NCBI GenBank assembly: GCA_016714815.1
Contig: JADKBZ010000032.1
Coordinates: 124,001-188,000 of the forward strand
Direction: 5' to 3'
DNA length: 64,000 bases
Source: Holophagales bacterium
GTDB taxonomy: Bacteria > Acidobacteriota > Thermoanaerobaculia > UBA5066
The stretch's first letter is position 1, and the number at the start of each line of letters is the position of its first letter. The translations under genes were made by a program, and so were the position numbers. Shown here in pieces: positions 44,075-53,224 of this stretch. The notes beneath the pieces are model-generated. The model worked only from the letters and a program-made list of their open reading frames with translations. It did not search any database and was not told the DNA's origin.

Positions 44075-44464
44075 GTGAAGCCCGCCGCGCTCGTCGCCTC
44101 CGTCCTCGGGGCCGCCGTCATGGCCGCGTCCTTTCTCCTGATGATGACTCCCTGGCAGCTGACTTCTGCGGATCCCGTCTTCGGAGTCCTCGCGGTCGGG
44201 GTCCTCGTCGTGAGCCCCTACGCCGCTTTCCTTCTCGCGGCTGCGGTCTCGAGGACGAAGATAGGGGCGGGCGTCGTCCTCGCGCTCAGCCTCGTCGCGA
44301 CGGTTCTGGGCACCGTCGTCTATGTCGACGCCTTCCTTCGGCACGAGAGCCCCGCATTCGTACTTCTCTTCGTGTCGGTCCCAGTCGTGCAATGGGGCAT
44401 CGGCGTCGCCGCGATCGTGGCGGCGGTCGTTCTCCGGGGCCGTCAGCCGGCACCTTCCCGCTGA
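44075..44464 (+). CDS. Small four-helix membrane protein
   Basis: The 129-aa product starts at GTG 44075. Four hydrophobic helices are predicted: LVASVLGAAVMAASFLLMM, VFGVLAVGVLVVSPYAAFLL, GAGVVLALSLVATVLGTVVY and FVSVPVVQWGIGVAAIVAAV. No family is recognised. It stands alone on the plus strand amid minus-strand genes for secreted proteins. Confidence 0.6.
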   Translation: MKPAALVASVLGAAVMAASFLLMMTPWQLTSADPVFGVLAVGVLVVSPYAAFLLAAAVSRTKIGAGVVLALSLVATVLGTVVYVDAFLRHESPAFVLLFVSVPVVQWGIGVAAIVAAVVLRGRQPAPSR

Positions 44465-44515
44465 CGGCACGAAGGGGGCGGGCGGAGTCCTGCCGCGGGT
44501 TGGAAAGGCGGTTTC

Positions 44516-45079
44516 TCAGTACTTCGAGGTGGTCAGGGGAGCGTCGAACGTGCCCGCGGCTTCCGCCATCACCTTGTCGCCGTTCCTGGTCTTCACCTGG
44601 AAGGACCCTGTGACCCGCCCTCCGGAGATTCCCTTGATGGTGCACGTTCCCTCGTTCGCGCCGAGCGAGGCGTTGGTGCCCTTCGGGCCCGACAGGATCC
44701 GGACGACGACGGAGCTCCAGAAGGGCTTGCCGTAGCCGGCCTTCGGGCTGTAGGTGCCGTCGACGGCAGGATTCGTCCCGTTGTGGAACGTCAGGACGAG
44801 GATGAACTCCTTCTTGCTCTTCAGGGGCAGCACGTACTCGTTGGCCATCTGGTCGGCGGTGAAGTCCCCGTTCGACAGGAAGACCTGGACCTGCTTGCCG
44901 TCCTTGCTGCGGAGGGCGGCCGCGGATCGGATGCTCCTGAGATCGAGCGGGGAGACCTCCTTGAAGCCCGGGTCGAAGCCGTTGGAAAGGACCTTGATGG
45001 AGCTTCCCGCGGGCGCCTCTGCGAGGGAGGTCGTCGGGAAGAGGAGGAGGCCCAGCAGGGCGATGGTGAGGGTTCGCAT
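44516..45079 (-). CDS. Secreted protein of unknown function
   Basis: The 187-aa product is read from ATG 45079 (GAAGGAG five bases upstream); GTG 45085 is possible. A signal peptide ends near TTSLAEA. The mature part, IRSAAALRSKDGKQVQVFLS, FILVLTFHNGTNPAVDGTYS and GRVTGSFQVKTRNGDKVMAE, is beta-rich, with a final strand AEAAGTFDAPL reminiscent of periplasmic lipocalin or DUF-type sandwich domains. No partner assignment. Confidence 0.65.
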   Translation of the reverse strand: MRTLTIALLGLLLFPTTSLAEAPAGSSIKVLSNGFDPGFKEVSPLDLRSIRSAAALRSKDGKQVQVFLSNGDFTADQMANEYVLPLKSKKEFILVLTFHNGTNPAVDGTYSPKAGYGKPFWSSVVVRILSGPKGTNASLGANEGTCTIKGISGGRVTGSFQVKTRNGDKVMAEAAGTFDAPLTTSKY

Positions 45080-45146
45080 GGTCACTCCTTCTCCGGCGGG
45101 TGCCGCCGGTGCGTACGCTCTGCGGAGCGAAGGTGGGGCGCGGCGT

Positions 45147-47228
45147 TCACCACGGGTCCGTCGGGACCGGGCAGGCGGGGAACGGTTGCTGGAACGCCAT
45201 GCTCCGGCCCGGCTTCCTGCGGCTCTCGGAGTCCATTCCGTACGACTTCGAGCCCCAGAAGCGGTCGCACGGGCCGCCGAGGAAGACGGTGACCGTGCTC
45301 CCCTTCCTGTCGACCATCCCCGCGTGCTGGGCCGCGTCGCAGACGCTCGAGCCGAGGTAGTAGACGCGGGTCCCCCAGAGGGAGCCGCTCCCGTACTTGT
45401 CGTACTTGCAGGTGCAGTCGAAGGTGGTCCCCTCGGGCATCGCCTCGAGCTCCTTGCTGAAGAGCGTCGGGCAGGGTTTGAGGTCCGCGGACGCGCTCGG
45501 CGGGGGCGGGCACGGGGGCGGCTCGGCCGTGAAGGAGTAGGTCGCCGTCCGTGAGGCCTCGTTCTGCGAGACGACGCCGCTGGCCGCGGAGCCCCAGAGG
45601 CGGGGGCAGTCGGGCTGGCGCCAGAAGGTCACGGCGTCCCCCGGGCGGGTCAGCACTCCGGCGTGCCGGGCCGCCACGCAGAGGTCCGACGACGGCGAGT
45701 AGCGCCCCGAGCCGAAGATGTTGAGGCCGGTCAGGTCGGTGCAGACGCAGGATCGCGACTCTCCGACCGCCATTCCGTCGACGCTTTCGAACGAGAGAGG
45801 GCACTGCGGAAGCAGCCCGGAGGACGTCGACGCCGGCGGCGAAGCCGGGGCGTCGCGGTACGCGGCGATCCGGGTGATCGGCCCGCCGGCCTTCCCCTCG
45901 AACCGGACCCGAACCCGGACCGGCCACCGGGCCCCGTCGGCCTTCCTCGGCGTCCCGAGCCCCAGGACGGCCTTCGGCTCGCCCGGGGCCGGGGAGAGCT
46001 CGAGCTTTCCGAGCTGCTGCTCCACGACGGACGTCCCTGCGGAGAGCGGCGGCTCGAAGATCCACTCGACCTCGCGGGCCGCGCCCGTGCCCGGGCTCTT
46101 CGAGACGACGATCCGCGCCCCCTGTGGAGCTTTCGCGACGGCGCGAAGGGCCGCGTCGTCCTCGGCCTCGACGGTGCCGAGGTGCCCGCGAATGCCGTGC
46201 AGGTCGAGCATGCTCGCGGCCGGCAGCTCAGCGACCTGGAGGCTCTGCGCGGTCGCGAAGACGTTGTAGAGCACGTCGCGGGCCTCGGCGACGCTCCCGG
46301 GACCCCGGCTCGGCCGGCACGACTTCTGGGAGAGGACGATGATCCCGGCGATCGCGCCGATCACGAGCGACGTGACGAGCATCGTGACGAGCGCGACGGC
46401 GCCCGGGTTCAGAACGACCCGCATTCCGCGGACCGAGCCAACCTGCTGCTCGAGGCGCGTCGGGGCGATCGGCACCGCCGGCGGGGGAACCCGCTCGGCG
46501 ATCTGGGCGATCTCCACGAGCGCGTCGGCCCAGTCCTTCACCTGTGCCGGAGAGGGGATCCAGCTCATGAAGGCCGTCGACAGGTGGAAGGTGATGTTGA
46601 GCGCCCCGGGCCGGAGGACGAGCTGCCGGCGGGCGAACGACCCTTCGAACCGGAGGAGCCGCGAGAGGAGCGCCGGGACTCCCGGCTCGGCGAGAAAGCG
46701 GCGAATCCAGGCCTCGTCCTTGCCGAATACGTCGAGGCCGTCGAATGCGGGGACGGCGAACCGGATCGGCTTCTCGCCGGCAAGCCCCGCGAGAAGCCTC
46801 GTGTCGCCCGAGCCCGCCGTGATGCCGAGCCGGGTCCAGACGGCGACGTCGGCCTCGAGGGCAACGCGAGGGCCGTGCGAGAAGAAGCCCTGGAAGCGGC
46901 GGCCGCCGTACGTCCCGTCGTACCGGCGGTACTGGACCGCGTACGGGAAGCCGGCGAGGCCGAGGGAGCCGAACAGCCTGTCGAACGTCGCGTTGCGCGA
47001 ACGCGTCGCGAAGTACGCGAGGATCGCCGGCAGGACGACGAGGAAGAAGGCCCCGATTCCGAAAGGCAGGAAGATCTCCGTGCCGTCGGCGCCCGGGGTG
47101 CGGCTCATCCGCCCGAGCGGGAGGAGGAAGCAGGCGATGAAGACCCCGAAGACGTAGATCGCGACGAGCCCGCGGACGAGGCAGCCGCGGACGAAAGACA
47201 TCCCAACGGACTGTACGATTCGACCCAT
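45147..47228 (-). CDS. Membrane protein with two C-terminal LCCL domains
   Basis: The 693-aa product starts at ATG 47228, with GGAGG seven bases upstream. Hydrophobic helices lie at about 15-38, 52-74 and 278-299, with an unrecognised domain between the second and third. After the third, an extracytoplasmic region leads to two LCCL domains: 476-561 (SRSCVCTDLTGLNIFGSGRY, DLCVAARHAGVL) and 586-671 (TTFDCTCKYDKYGSGSLWGT, SSVCDAAQHAGMV, DRFWGSKSYGMDS). LCCL domains bind lipids or sugars and are better known from eukaryotic proteins such as cochlin. The four-Cys pattern of each domain is kept. Transcription diverges from thrC. Confidence 0.8.
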   Translation of the reverse strand: MGRIVQSVGMSFVRGCLVRGLVAIYVFGVFIACFLLPLGRMSRTPGADGTEIFLPFGIGAFFLVVLPAILAYFATRSRNATFDRLFGSLGLAGFPYAVQYRRYDGTYGGRRFQGFFSHGPRVALEADVAVWTRLGITAGSGDTRLLAGLAGEKPIRFAVPAFDGLDVFGKDEAWIRRFLAEPGVPALLSRLLRFEGSFARRQLVLRPGALNITFHLSTAFMSWIPSPAQVKDWADALVEIAQIAERVPPPAVPIAPTRLEQQVGSVRGMRVVLNPGAVALVTMLVTSLVIGAIAGIIVLSQKSCRPSRGPGSVAEARDVLYNVFATAQSLQVAELPAASMLDLHGIRGHLGTVEAEDDAALRAVAKAPQGARIVVSKSPGTGAAREVEWIFEPPLSAGTSVVEQQLGKLELSPAPGEPKAVLGLGTPRKADGARWPVRVRVRFEGKAGGPITRIAAYRDAPASPPASTSSGLLPQCPLSFESVDGMAVGESRSCVCTDLTGLNIFGSGRYSPSSDLCVAARHAGVLTRPGDAVTFWRQPDCPRLWGSAASGVVSQNEASRTATYSFTAEPPPCPPPPSASADLKPCPTLFSKELEAMPEGTTFDCTCKYDKYGSGSLWGTRVYYLGSSVCDAAQHAGMVDRKGSTVTVFLGGPCDRFWGSKSYGMDSESRRKPGRSMAFQQPFPACPVPTDPW

Positions 47229-47340
47229 CGCGGCCTCCGGCAGACGGCGACGTGAAAAGAGTGCGGATGGTCCGCCAAAGAGCAATTCTACGCCGCGCCG
47301 AGCGGCGTTCCCCCTTCGAGTCGCGCTACGATGCCCCGCC

Positions 47341-48585
47341 GTGACCGACTTCACGTTCCTCTGCAACGAATGCGGCGCCCGGTACCCCGAGGACCGCGCC
47401 CTCTACGTCTGTCCCTCCTGTACGTCGCAGCAGGTCCCCGGAGGCCCGACGCGCGGCGTCCTGCGCGTCGAGCTCGCCGAGCCGGAGCTCCCGCGCCGCT
47501 GGCCCGCCCCTCCGCTCTCCTCGCCGGACGCCCTTGCGGCGTTCCTCCCCGTGCACGGCCCGGAGTCCTTCTTCTCGTTTGCCGCAGGGGGGACGCCGCT
47601 CCTGCCGGTGCCGCGCCTGCGAGAAGCGCTCGGGATGCCGCGTCTCTTCCTGAAGGACGACACGCGCAATCCCTCGGGGTCGACCAAGGACCGCGCCTCC
47701 CACCTCGTCGTCGCCAAGGCGATCGAGTACGGCTACGAGACCGTTGCCGCGGCGTCGACTGGAAACGCCGCGACGGCCCTGGCGGCGGCGGGCGCCGCGG
47801 CCGGGATCCGGACGGTCGTCTTCGTCCCCGCGACGGCGCCGCCGGCCAAGCTCGTCCAGATGGCGAGCTACGGGGCGACGCTCGTTCCGGTCGCAGGGAC
47901 GTACGACCAGGCTTTCGAGCTTTCGGTCGAGGCCTGCGCGCGTTTCGGCTGGTACAACCGGAACACCGCCCTCAACCCTTTCACCGTAGAGGGAAAGAAG
48001 ACGGCCGCCCTCGAGATCGCGCGGGACCTCGCGCCGGAGGCGCCGGACGTCGTCGTCGTTCCGACGGGGGACGGCGTGATCATCGCCGGCATCGCCAAGG
48101 GCTTCGCCGACCTGGTCCGCTGCGGTCTCCTGCCGCGCGTGCCGCGCCTCGTGGCGGTCCAGCCGGAGCGGTCGGGCGCCATCGCGCGGGCGCTCCGTTC
48201 GGGTGCGGCGGAGATCACTCCCGAGCCGGACGCGGGAAGCGTCGCCGACAGCCTCACGGTCGCGGCGCCCCGCAACGCCGTGATGGCGTTGAAGGACATC
48301 CGGGCCTCGGGCGGCTGCGGCGTCCTCGTTTCCGAGGAGGCCATCCTCGACGCGATCCCGCGCCTCGCCGCCGCGACGGCCGTCTTCGCCGAACCGGCTG
48401 CGGCGATCGCCCTCGCCGGGCTCGAGATCGCGCTCGCCGAGGGGCTCGTCTCGCGTGGCGAGCGGGTCGTCCTCCTCGTCACGGGGACGGGTCTCAAGGA
48501 CGTCCCTTCGGCGGCGCGCCGGGTGAAGGTGCCGGCGCCGGTGTCTCCGACTCTCGAGGCGGTGGAGGCGATCCTGGCTGGCTGA
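47341..48585 (+). CDS. thrC: Threonine synthase
   Basis: The 414-aa product starts at GTG 47341. An N-terminal zinc-ribbon-like segment (CNECGARYP...CPSC) precedes the fold-type II PLP domain. The cofactor lysine is in NPSGSTKDRAS, the phosphate-binding loop is STGNAATALA, and VVPTGDGVIIAGI is the conserved later block. It converts O-phosphohomoserine to threonine. The zinc-ribbon-type N-terminus is characteristic of the class that includes plant and many bacterial enzymes. No other thr gene is close. Confidence 0.92.
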   Translation: MTDFTFLCNECGARYPEDRALYVCPSCTSQQVPGGPTRGVLRVELAEPELPRRWPAPPLSSPDALAAFLPVHGPESFFSFAAGGTPLLPVPRLREALGMPRLFLKDDTRNPSGSTKDRASHLVVAKAIEYGYETVAAASTGNAATALAAAGAAAGIRTVVFVPATAPPAKLVQMASYGATLVPVAGTYDQAFELSVEACARFGWYNRNTALNPFTVEGKKTAALEIARDLAPEAPDVVVVPTGDGVIIAGIAKGFADLVRCGLLPRVPRLVAVQPERSGAIARALRSGAAEITPEPDAGSVADSLTVAAPRNAVMALKDIRASGGCGVLVSEEAILDAIPRLAAATAVFAEPAAAIALAGLEIALAEGLVSRGERVVLLVTGTGLKDVPSAARRVKVPAPVSPTLEAVEAILAG

Positions 48586-48594
48586 GGAGATCGG

Positions 48595-49548
48595 TCAGGG
48601 CGTCGTCGAATGCGGCCAGAGGGGGCTGCGGATGACGGAAACCCAGACAGCCGGGCCGTTCTCGTCCCCCTCCAGGGTCATCGTGACGGTCGGGAGGAAC
48701 CTTGCCCCGGCGGGAAGGGGTGGCCTGAAGATCACCGATCTCGTCTCGAGCGCGAGCGCGGGAGGGTGCTGCGGCGGTCCCCACAGGGCTTCGATCTCCG
48801 CCACGGTGACGGATCCCGGCACGGCCAGCTGCAGCTCGACGTCGTTCGTGCCTCCGATCCGGGAATCCTTGACGACGATGACCCGCTTCAGTCGGGGGTC
48901 CGAGGGCTTCACGTAAACCGCACCCCCGCCGTCGGTCTCGACCTCGCCGAAGGCCTTCGCGATCTCGAGCGGGGAATCCGGCGAGGTGGCGATGACCTCG
49001 ACGAGGTGGCGAACCAGATCCGGGAGAGTGAGAGAGGCCGTCGCGGGTGCCTTCGAGCGGGCGGCGGCGACCGTGACGTCGAGGGTCACGGGCGGAAGCG
49101 AGAGCTTCGTGCTTGCCGGCGTGGGCGCCAGCGTGACCCGGGCCACCCCGGGCTTCGACGCTTCGAGCTCGTAGTGGTGGGTCGTCACGCCGCCGTCGAC
49201 CTCCGGGGGCGGAGACTCGATTCGCAGGCGCAGAAAGCGAACGGCGTCGCCCTCGATGGCGGGCGACGCGGGCCACTCGAACTGGTGTTCCCGGGGGATC
49301 GCGACGGGGCGCGTGACGACGAGGTCGATCAACGTACCGGGAGCGACTTCGACGGCCTTCTGGTTTCTTGCGAGGATCATCGTCGGTCGGCCTTTCTCGT
49401 CCGCTCGGACGCCACTCTCCGGAGGGGGCGCCGGCGGACCCGCGGCACCGCCCGCGCGGGCGCAGCCTGCGGCCGCCAGCAGGAGGAGGAACGGTGGAAG
49501 GGCAGTGAGGGGCCTTCCGGGTCTTCTCACGTCGGGGAAAGCTATCAC
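48595..49548 (-). CDS. Lipoprotein with beta-sandwich-like domain
   Basis: The 317-aa product has a lipobox LLAAAGC (Cys29) after a hydrophobic signal. The chain is rich in beta strands and Pro/Gly turns: VEVAPGTLIDLVVTRPVAIP, YELEASKPGVARVTLAPTPA and VTMTLEGDENGPAVWVSVIR. The VTRP...G segment recalls protease-inhibitor (chagasin-like) folds, in which an opening GxxxxLxLxxNPTTGY pattern is expected, but that pattern is missing. Function unknown. It converges with thrC. Confidence 0.6.
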   Translation of the reverse strand: MIAFPDVRRPGRPLTALPPFLLLLAAAGCARAGGAAGPPAPPPESGVRADEKGRPTMILARNQKAVEVAPGTLIDLVVTRPVAIPREHQFEWPASPAIEGDAVRFLRLRIESPPPEVDGGVTTHHYELEASKPGVARVTLAPTPASTKLSLPPVTLDVTVAAARSKAPATASLTLPDLVRHLVEVIATSPDSPLEIAKAFGEVETDGGGAVYVKPSDPRLKRVIVVKDSRIGGTNDVELQLAVPGSVTVAEIEALWGPPQHPPALALETRSVIFRPPLPAGARFLPTVTMTLEGDENGPAVWVSVIRSPLWPHSTTP

Positions 49549-49729
49549 CGCGTGGCCCCGGGCGAAGCCCCCGAACCTGGATTTCGCGCAGCCTCCGCCA
49601 TCTCGGGTCCATTCAACTTGACGGGAGCTCGAGGTCCTGAGGATGATGTCTCGTTACGTCGAAACCCGGGCGCGGCGGAGAGCCTCGGGAGATTGTGGGC
49701 GCGCGTCGCGGGCGGAACGGAGGGTCGGA

Positions 49730-51085
49730 ATGCGTCTTCTTTCCGGACGTCCTCGCGGGCTCGCCTCGGCGGTCCTTGCAATTCTCTTCGCCGTCCTTTC
49801 GGCCTCGTGGGCCGCGTCGGCCGCCGAAAAGGCGCCGCCGAACGACGTCACGAAGGCGGAGCACTACCTCAGGAAGCTCGAGGACCACGCCCGGCGGGCG
49901 CGCGGCGCCGCGTTCAAGCCCGGCTACGAGGACAACGAGGCGCTCAAGCGGATCAAGGAGCTGAAGGAGAAGTACCCCGACGACCCGGCCGTCGAGGCGC
50001 TCTTCGCGAGGGCGCGGACCGCCCTGATGGGGAGCAAGGGGGACTTCATCGAGATCACGCCGGAGATGCTCCGCTATCGCGACCAGGAGAAGAAGATCGT
50101 CGAGCTCTTCTCGAAGGAGGCGGTGGCGCAGATCGCGGCGTGGAAGGCGAAAGCGTCGGCCGGCGGGAAGCTGCTGGCGCAGGCGTTGCCGGCGCCCGGG
50201 CTGCGTGAGCCCGCCGCGGCCGGAATGCCCGGGAAATACGTCGTCCTCGACAAGGTCGAGTACCCGGCGAACCAGTTCACCGACCTCGGCCGCGAGTACC
50301 TTTCGTGGGGCACGCCGGCGCGGGGCCTCTACTACGTCCAGCTCGACACTCCGCCGTGGCGCGGCGCGTACGAGGCGCTGAAGCGCTACCGGCGCCTCGT
50401 GAACGCCGGGCTGGCCGAGGGGACGCCTTTCACCGTCGCCGGCCGAATCGAGAGCGCCGAGCTGACCGTACCGGAAGCCGGGAAGAAGAGGCTCGGCGGC
50501 GCCTTCTGGGGCTGGGTCGTCGTCCCCGAGGTGATCTGGGTCGACGGTCTCGCCTTCGCAGCGGCCGACCGCAACGCCGAGCTCGGCGGTCGCTTCGCCG
50601 GCGAGGAGCGGATAGAGGAGATCAAGGGACCGCTCTACAGCGTGAAGGCGATCCCGCCCGACGTGACGCCCGAGAGGCTCGTCGAGACTTTCGCGACGGC
50701 CATCAAGGAGAAGAACCTCAAGCTCTACCTCGACTGCATCGACCCGAAGTTCCTCGGTGGTCCGCGGGCGAAGAGCCTCGCGATGTACCACTGGGACTGG
50801 CACCAGGTTCGGTTCCGCGACTTCTACGTCCACGTGACGATCGACAAAGTCGAGAAGACCGTCGTGAAGGGCTACGACGCAGGCAACGACCTCGAGTCGT
50901 TCTTCCTGACGGACGAGCAGAAGGCGCAGGCCAGGAAGATCAGCGAGCCGTCCGTGGAGAGAGCGACCGTCACCACGAAGGCCTGGGACGAGCGCGGCCG
51001 CCAGTACGGCTCGCCGAAGCCCCACGAGCTGATCCGCCGCGGCGGCGGACGCTGGTACGTCTTCGACTTCGCCGCGCAGTTCTGA
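49730..51085 (+). CDS. Secreted protein of unknown function
   Basis: The 451-aa product starts at ATG 49730, with GGAGGG just upstream; a 29-codon upstream extension does not look coding. A signal peptide ends at SASWAASA. A charged helical segment (THAEHYLRKLEDHARRA-like, TPR-like) comes first, then a region with YVVLDKVEYPANQFTDLGRE and VIWVDGLAFAAADRNAELGG, and a C-terminal NTF2/SnoaL-like part (VETFATAIKEKNLKLYLDCI, YHWDWHQVRFRDFYVHVTI). It may be a periplasmic protein with a DUF4440-type terminal domain. It is 10 bases ahead of the next secreted protein, so the two are probably made together. Confidence 0.65.
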   Translation: MRLLSGRPRGLASAVLAILFAVLSASWAASAAEKAPPNDVTKAEHYLRKLEDHARRARGAAFKPGYEDNEALKRIKELKEKYPDDPAVEALFARARTALMGSKGDFIEITPEMLRYRDQEKKIVELFSKEAVAQIAAWKAKASAGGKLLAQALPAPGLREPAAAGMPGKYVVLDKVEYPANQFTDLGREYLSWGTPARGLYYVQLDTPPWRGAYEALKRYRRLVNAGLAEGTPFTVAGRIESAELTVPEAGKKRLGGAFWGWVVVPEVIWVDGLAFAAADRNAELGGRFAGEERIEEIKGPLYSVKAIPPDVTPERLVETFATAIKEKNLKLYLDCIDPKFLGGPRAKSLAMYHWDWHQVRFRDFYVHVTIDKVEKTVVKGYDAGNDLESFFLTDEQKAQARKISEPSVERATVTTKAWDERGRQYGSPKPHELIRRGGGRWYVFDFAAQF

Positions 51086-51095
51086 GGGAGCCGAG

Positions 51096-52412
51096 ATGAA
51101 GAACCGACGCCGCCCGATTCCGCGCCCCGCGCTCGCAGCCCTCGCCCTCTCCTCGCTCCTGGCCGCGAGCCGCAGCCCGGCCCAGGTCCTCGACTCGATG
51201 CTCCCGGAGATGGCCCCGGTGGGATCGGAGAAGAAGGAGGAGGAGCCCGCGAAGGACTACCGGCCGAAGGGGCCGGGAGCCACCTGGTCGGCCCACAGGA
51301 TGTCCTCGACGTACGTCCTCGTCGACCTGATGCCGAAGCTCGTCGAGATCCTCGGGAAGTCTTCTCCCGCCACCGCCGACGAGCAGACCTGGCGATCGCT
51401 CTGCAGCCGGGCGGGAATGGCCTGGGACGACTCCAGGAAGTACAAGCCCTCCGGCGAGAGACCGGCGGACCAGGACGAGTGGGAGAAGCAGAACCGGGAC
51501 TTCCTGTTGTGCCTGCTCGACGACGGCGCCCTCCTCGTCACCTGGCGCAACTCCCGCACGACCAGGGCCAGGGAGCTGCAGAAGGCGGCCGACGACGCCC
51601 CGGCCCGCTTCGAGGAGATCCGGAAGACCGTGGAAGCGGTCGACCCGATCTGGAAGGACGCGAAGAAGTACGCGCTCGACGGCGGAAGCGGGCTGAAGAA
51701 GGCCGACCTCGAGAAGGCACGGGAGGCTTACTCGGCGCTTCGCGACAATCAGAGTGTGATCGGGGCGGCGTACGGCGCCGCGAGGACGGCCATCACGTAC
51801 GCGAAGACCGAGAACGGCACGAAGCCCTTCATGGACCTGTACTACAAGGAGAAGGCGAGCCTCAAGAAGTGGCGAAACGCCGTCGCGGAGTTCCCGAAGG
51901 TCGACAAGCAGTACCCGGGCTTCCTCGCGCACTGGGCGGCGCTCGCGGAGACCGGGTTCCAGGCCGAGGTGAAGGCCTGGGAGGCGATGCAGAAGGCCTT
52001 CGAGCCGCTCACCTCGGGGAAGCTCCTCGCCGGCTCGGCGGGTGCCATTTGCGCTACCGACCGGCGGGCCTCGGAGTGCATCCAGCCGACGCTCGATCTC
52101 CTCGCGAAGACGCTCGCCGCAGCGGGAAGCGCCGTCGCGGCGGACGAGGCGAAGCTGAAGGAGGACACGGACCTGACGGCCCGGGAGAGGGCGCGCTACT
52201 TCGAGCTCTACCGGAAGATCGACGACAGGAAGGAGCTGCGGCTCGGAAAGGCCGTCGAGCAGGCGGAGACCGAGGAGGCGAGGAGGGCCGCGGAGAAGGC
52301 CCTGAAGGAGTACCTCGACCTGGCGAAGGCGGCGCAGGCGGAGATGGCGGAGATCGTGAAGACGCACCAGGAGCGACGCAAGAAGCTCGGTCTCGCCCCG
52401 GAGTTGTCCTGA
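51096..52412 (+). CDS. Secreted coiled-coil protein of unknown function
   Basis: The 438-aa product has a signal peptide (RPALAALALSSLLAASRSPA). The mature part is almost all helical and highly charged: ARFEEIRKTVEAVDPIWKDA, KEKASLKKWRNAVAEFPKVD, ARERARYFELYRKIDDRKEL and EEARRAAEKALKEYLDLAKA. Coiled-coil assembly in the periplasm is likely. Four cysteines lie in RSLCSRAG, FLLCLLDD, GAICATDRR and ASECIQP. No catalytic motif or named family. Confidence 0.6.
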   Translation: MKNRRRPIPRPALAALALSSLLAASRSPAQVLDSMLPEMAPVGSEKKEEEPAKDYRPKGPGATWSAHRMSSTYVLVDLMPKLVEILGKSSPATADEQTWRSLCSRAGMAWDDSRKYKPSGERPADQDEWEKQNRDFLLCLLDDGALLVTWRNSRTTRARELQKAADDAPARFEEIRKTVEAVDPIWKDAKKYALDGGSGLKKADLEKAREAYSALRDNQSVIGAAYGAARTAITYAKTENGTKPFMDLYYKEKASLKKWRNAVAEFPKVDKQYPGFLAHWAALAETGFQAEVKAWEAMQKAFEPLTSGKLLAGSAGAICATDRRASECIQPTLDLLAKTLAAAGSAVAADEAKLKEDTDLTARERARYFELYRKIDDRKELRLGKAVEQAETEEARRAAEKALKEYLDLAKAAQAEMAEIVKTHQERRKKLGLAPELS

Positions 52413-52514
52413 GACCCTGATCCCGGTGAGTCCGGCCCGGCTTCGACTCGTCCGCCCTCCCCACGACGGGCCGCATCTCGTCCTCAGAACTGGCCGGGGC
52501 GCGGGCCGCGCTAT

Positions 52515-52549
52515 CCTCCCGCCGCGCGCCCTGGCGGCGCGGCGGGAGG
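52515..52549 (+). promoter_or_regulatory. Strong hairpin covering the hypB ribosome-binding site
   Basis: CCTCCCGCCGCGC (52515-52527) pairs perfectly with GCGCGGCGGGAGG (52537-52549) over 13 bases. The 3' arm contains the GGGAGG Shine-Dalgarno of hypB, whose ATG is at 52556. Translation would need this stem to be opened. Confidence 0.45.
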
Positions 52550-52555
52550 CCCTCC

Positions 52556-53224
52556 ATGCCCGAGATCGACGTGAAGCAGAAGGTCCTCGCGGCCAACCAG
52601 GCGGCCGCGGCGGCTCTGCGTGAGACGTTCCGCGACCAGCGGACGCTCGTCGTGAACCTCATCTCCTCGCCCGGCTCCGGGAAGACGACTCTCCTCGAAG
52701 CGACGGTGGCGCGGCTGGCCGGGAAGCTGAAGATGGGAGGCCTCGACGGCGACATCGCGACGGAGCGCGACGCGGACCGGCTCCGGAAGGCGGGGATCCC
52801 CGCCCGGCAGATCCTCACGGGGGGGGCGTGCCACCTCGACGCCCGGCAGGTCGATGCCGCGCTCGTGGAGGAAGGGGAGAAGCTCCGGGGCCTCGACCTC
52901 CTCTTCATCGAGAACGTCGGGAACCTCATCTGCCCGACCTCGTACGATCTCGGCGAGGACTTCAAGATCGTCCTCCTCTCGACGGCCGAAGGGGACGACA
53001 AGCCGTTCAAGTACCCGGCGATCTTCTCGAAGGCGAAGGTGACGGTCCTGACGAAGGTCGACCTCCTTCCGCACGTCGACTTCGACGTCGCGGCCGTGAA
53101 GCAGCAGGTCTCGACGCTCAACCCCGGAGCGCGAATCCTCGAGCTCTCCGCTCGCACGGGTGACGGGATGGACGACTGGTGTGCGCTGCTCGAGGGCGAG
53201 CTGGCGAAGAAGAGGTCCTCGTGA
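52556..53224 (+). CDS. hypB: Hydrogenase nickel-incorporation GTPase HypB
   Basis: The 222-aa product has the SIMIBI GTPase motifs: Walker A SSPGSGKTTLLE (about 38-49), GDIATERDADRL, and NLICPTSYDLGE with the metal-site Cys. TKVDLLPHVDFD gives the guanine-binding sequence. The nickel/zinc-binding GACHLDA motif is also present. The N-terminus lacks the His-rich nickel store of some HypBs. It inserts nickel into [NiFe] hydrogenase or, with UreE-like partners, into urease. No hydrogenase, hypA or other hyp gene is within 10 kb, so it is isolated. Confidence 0.92.
   Translation: MPEIDVKQKVLAANQAAAAALRETFRDQRTLVVNLISSPGSGKTTLLEATVARLAGKLKMGGLDGDIATERDADRLRKAGIPARQILTGGACHLDARQVDAALVEEGEKLRGLDLLFIENVGNLICPTSYDLGEDFKIVLLSTAEGDDKPFKYPAIFSKAKVTVLTKVDLLPHVDFDVAAVKQQVSTLNPGARILELSARTGDGMDDWCALLEGELAKKRSS

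Noticed and set aside
47290..47308. Short hairpin (ACGCCGC/GCGGCGT) before thrC as an attenuator
   Set aside because: The stem is only 7 bp, with no leader peptide containing Thr/Ile codons and no U-tract.
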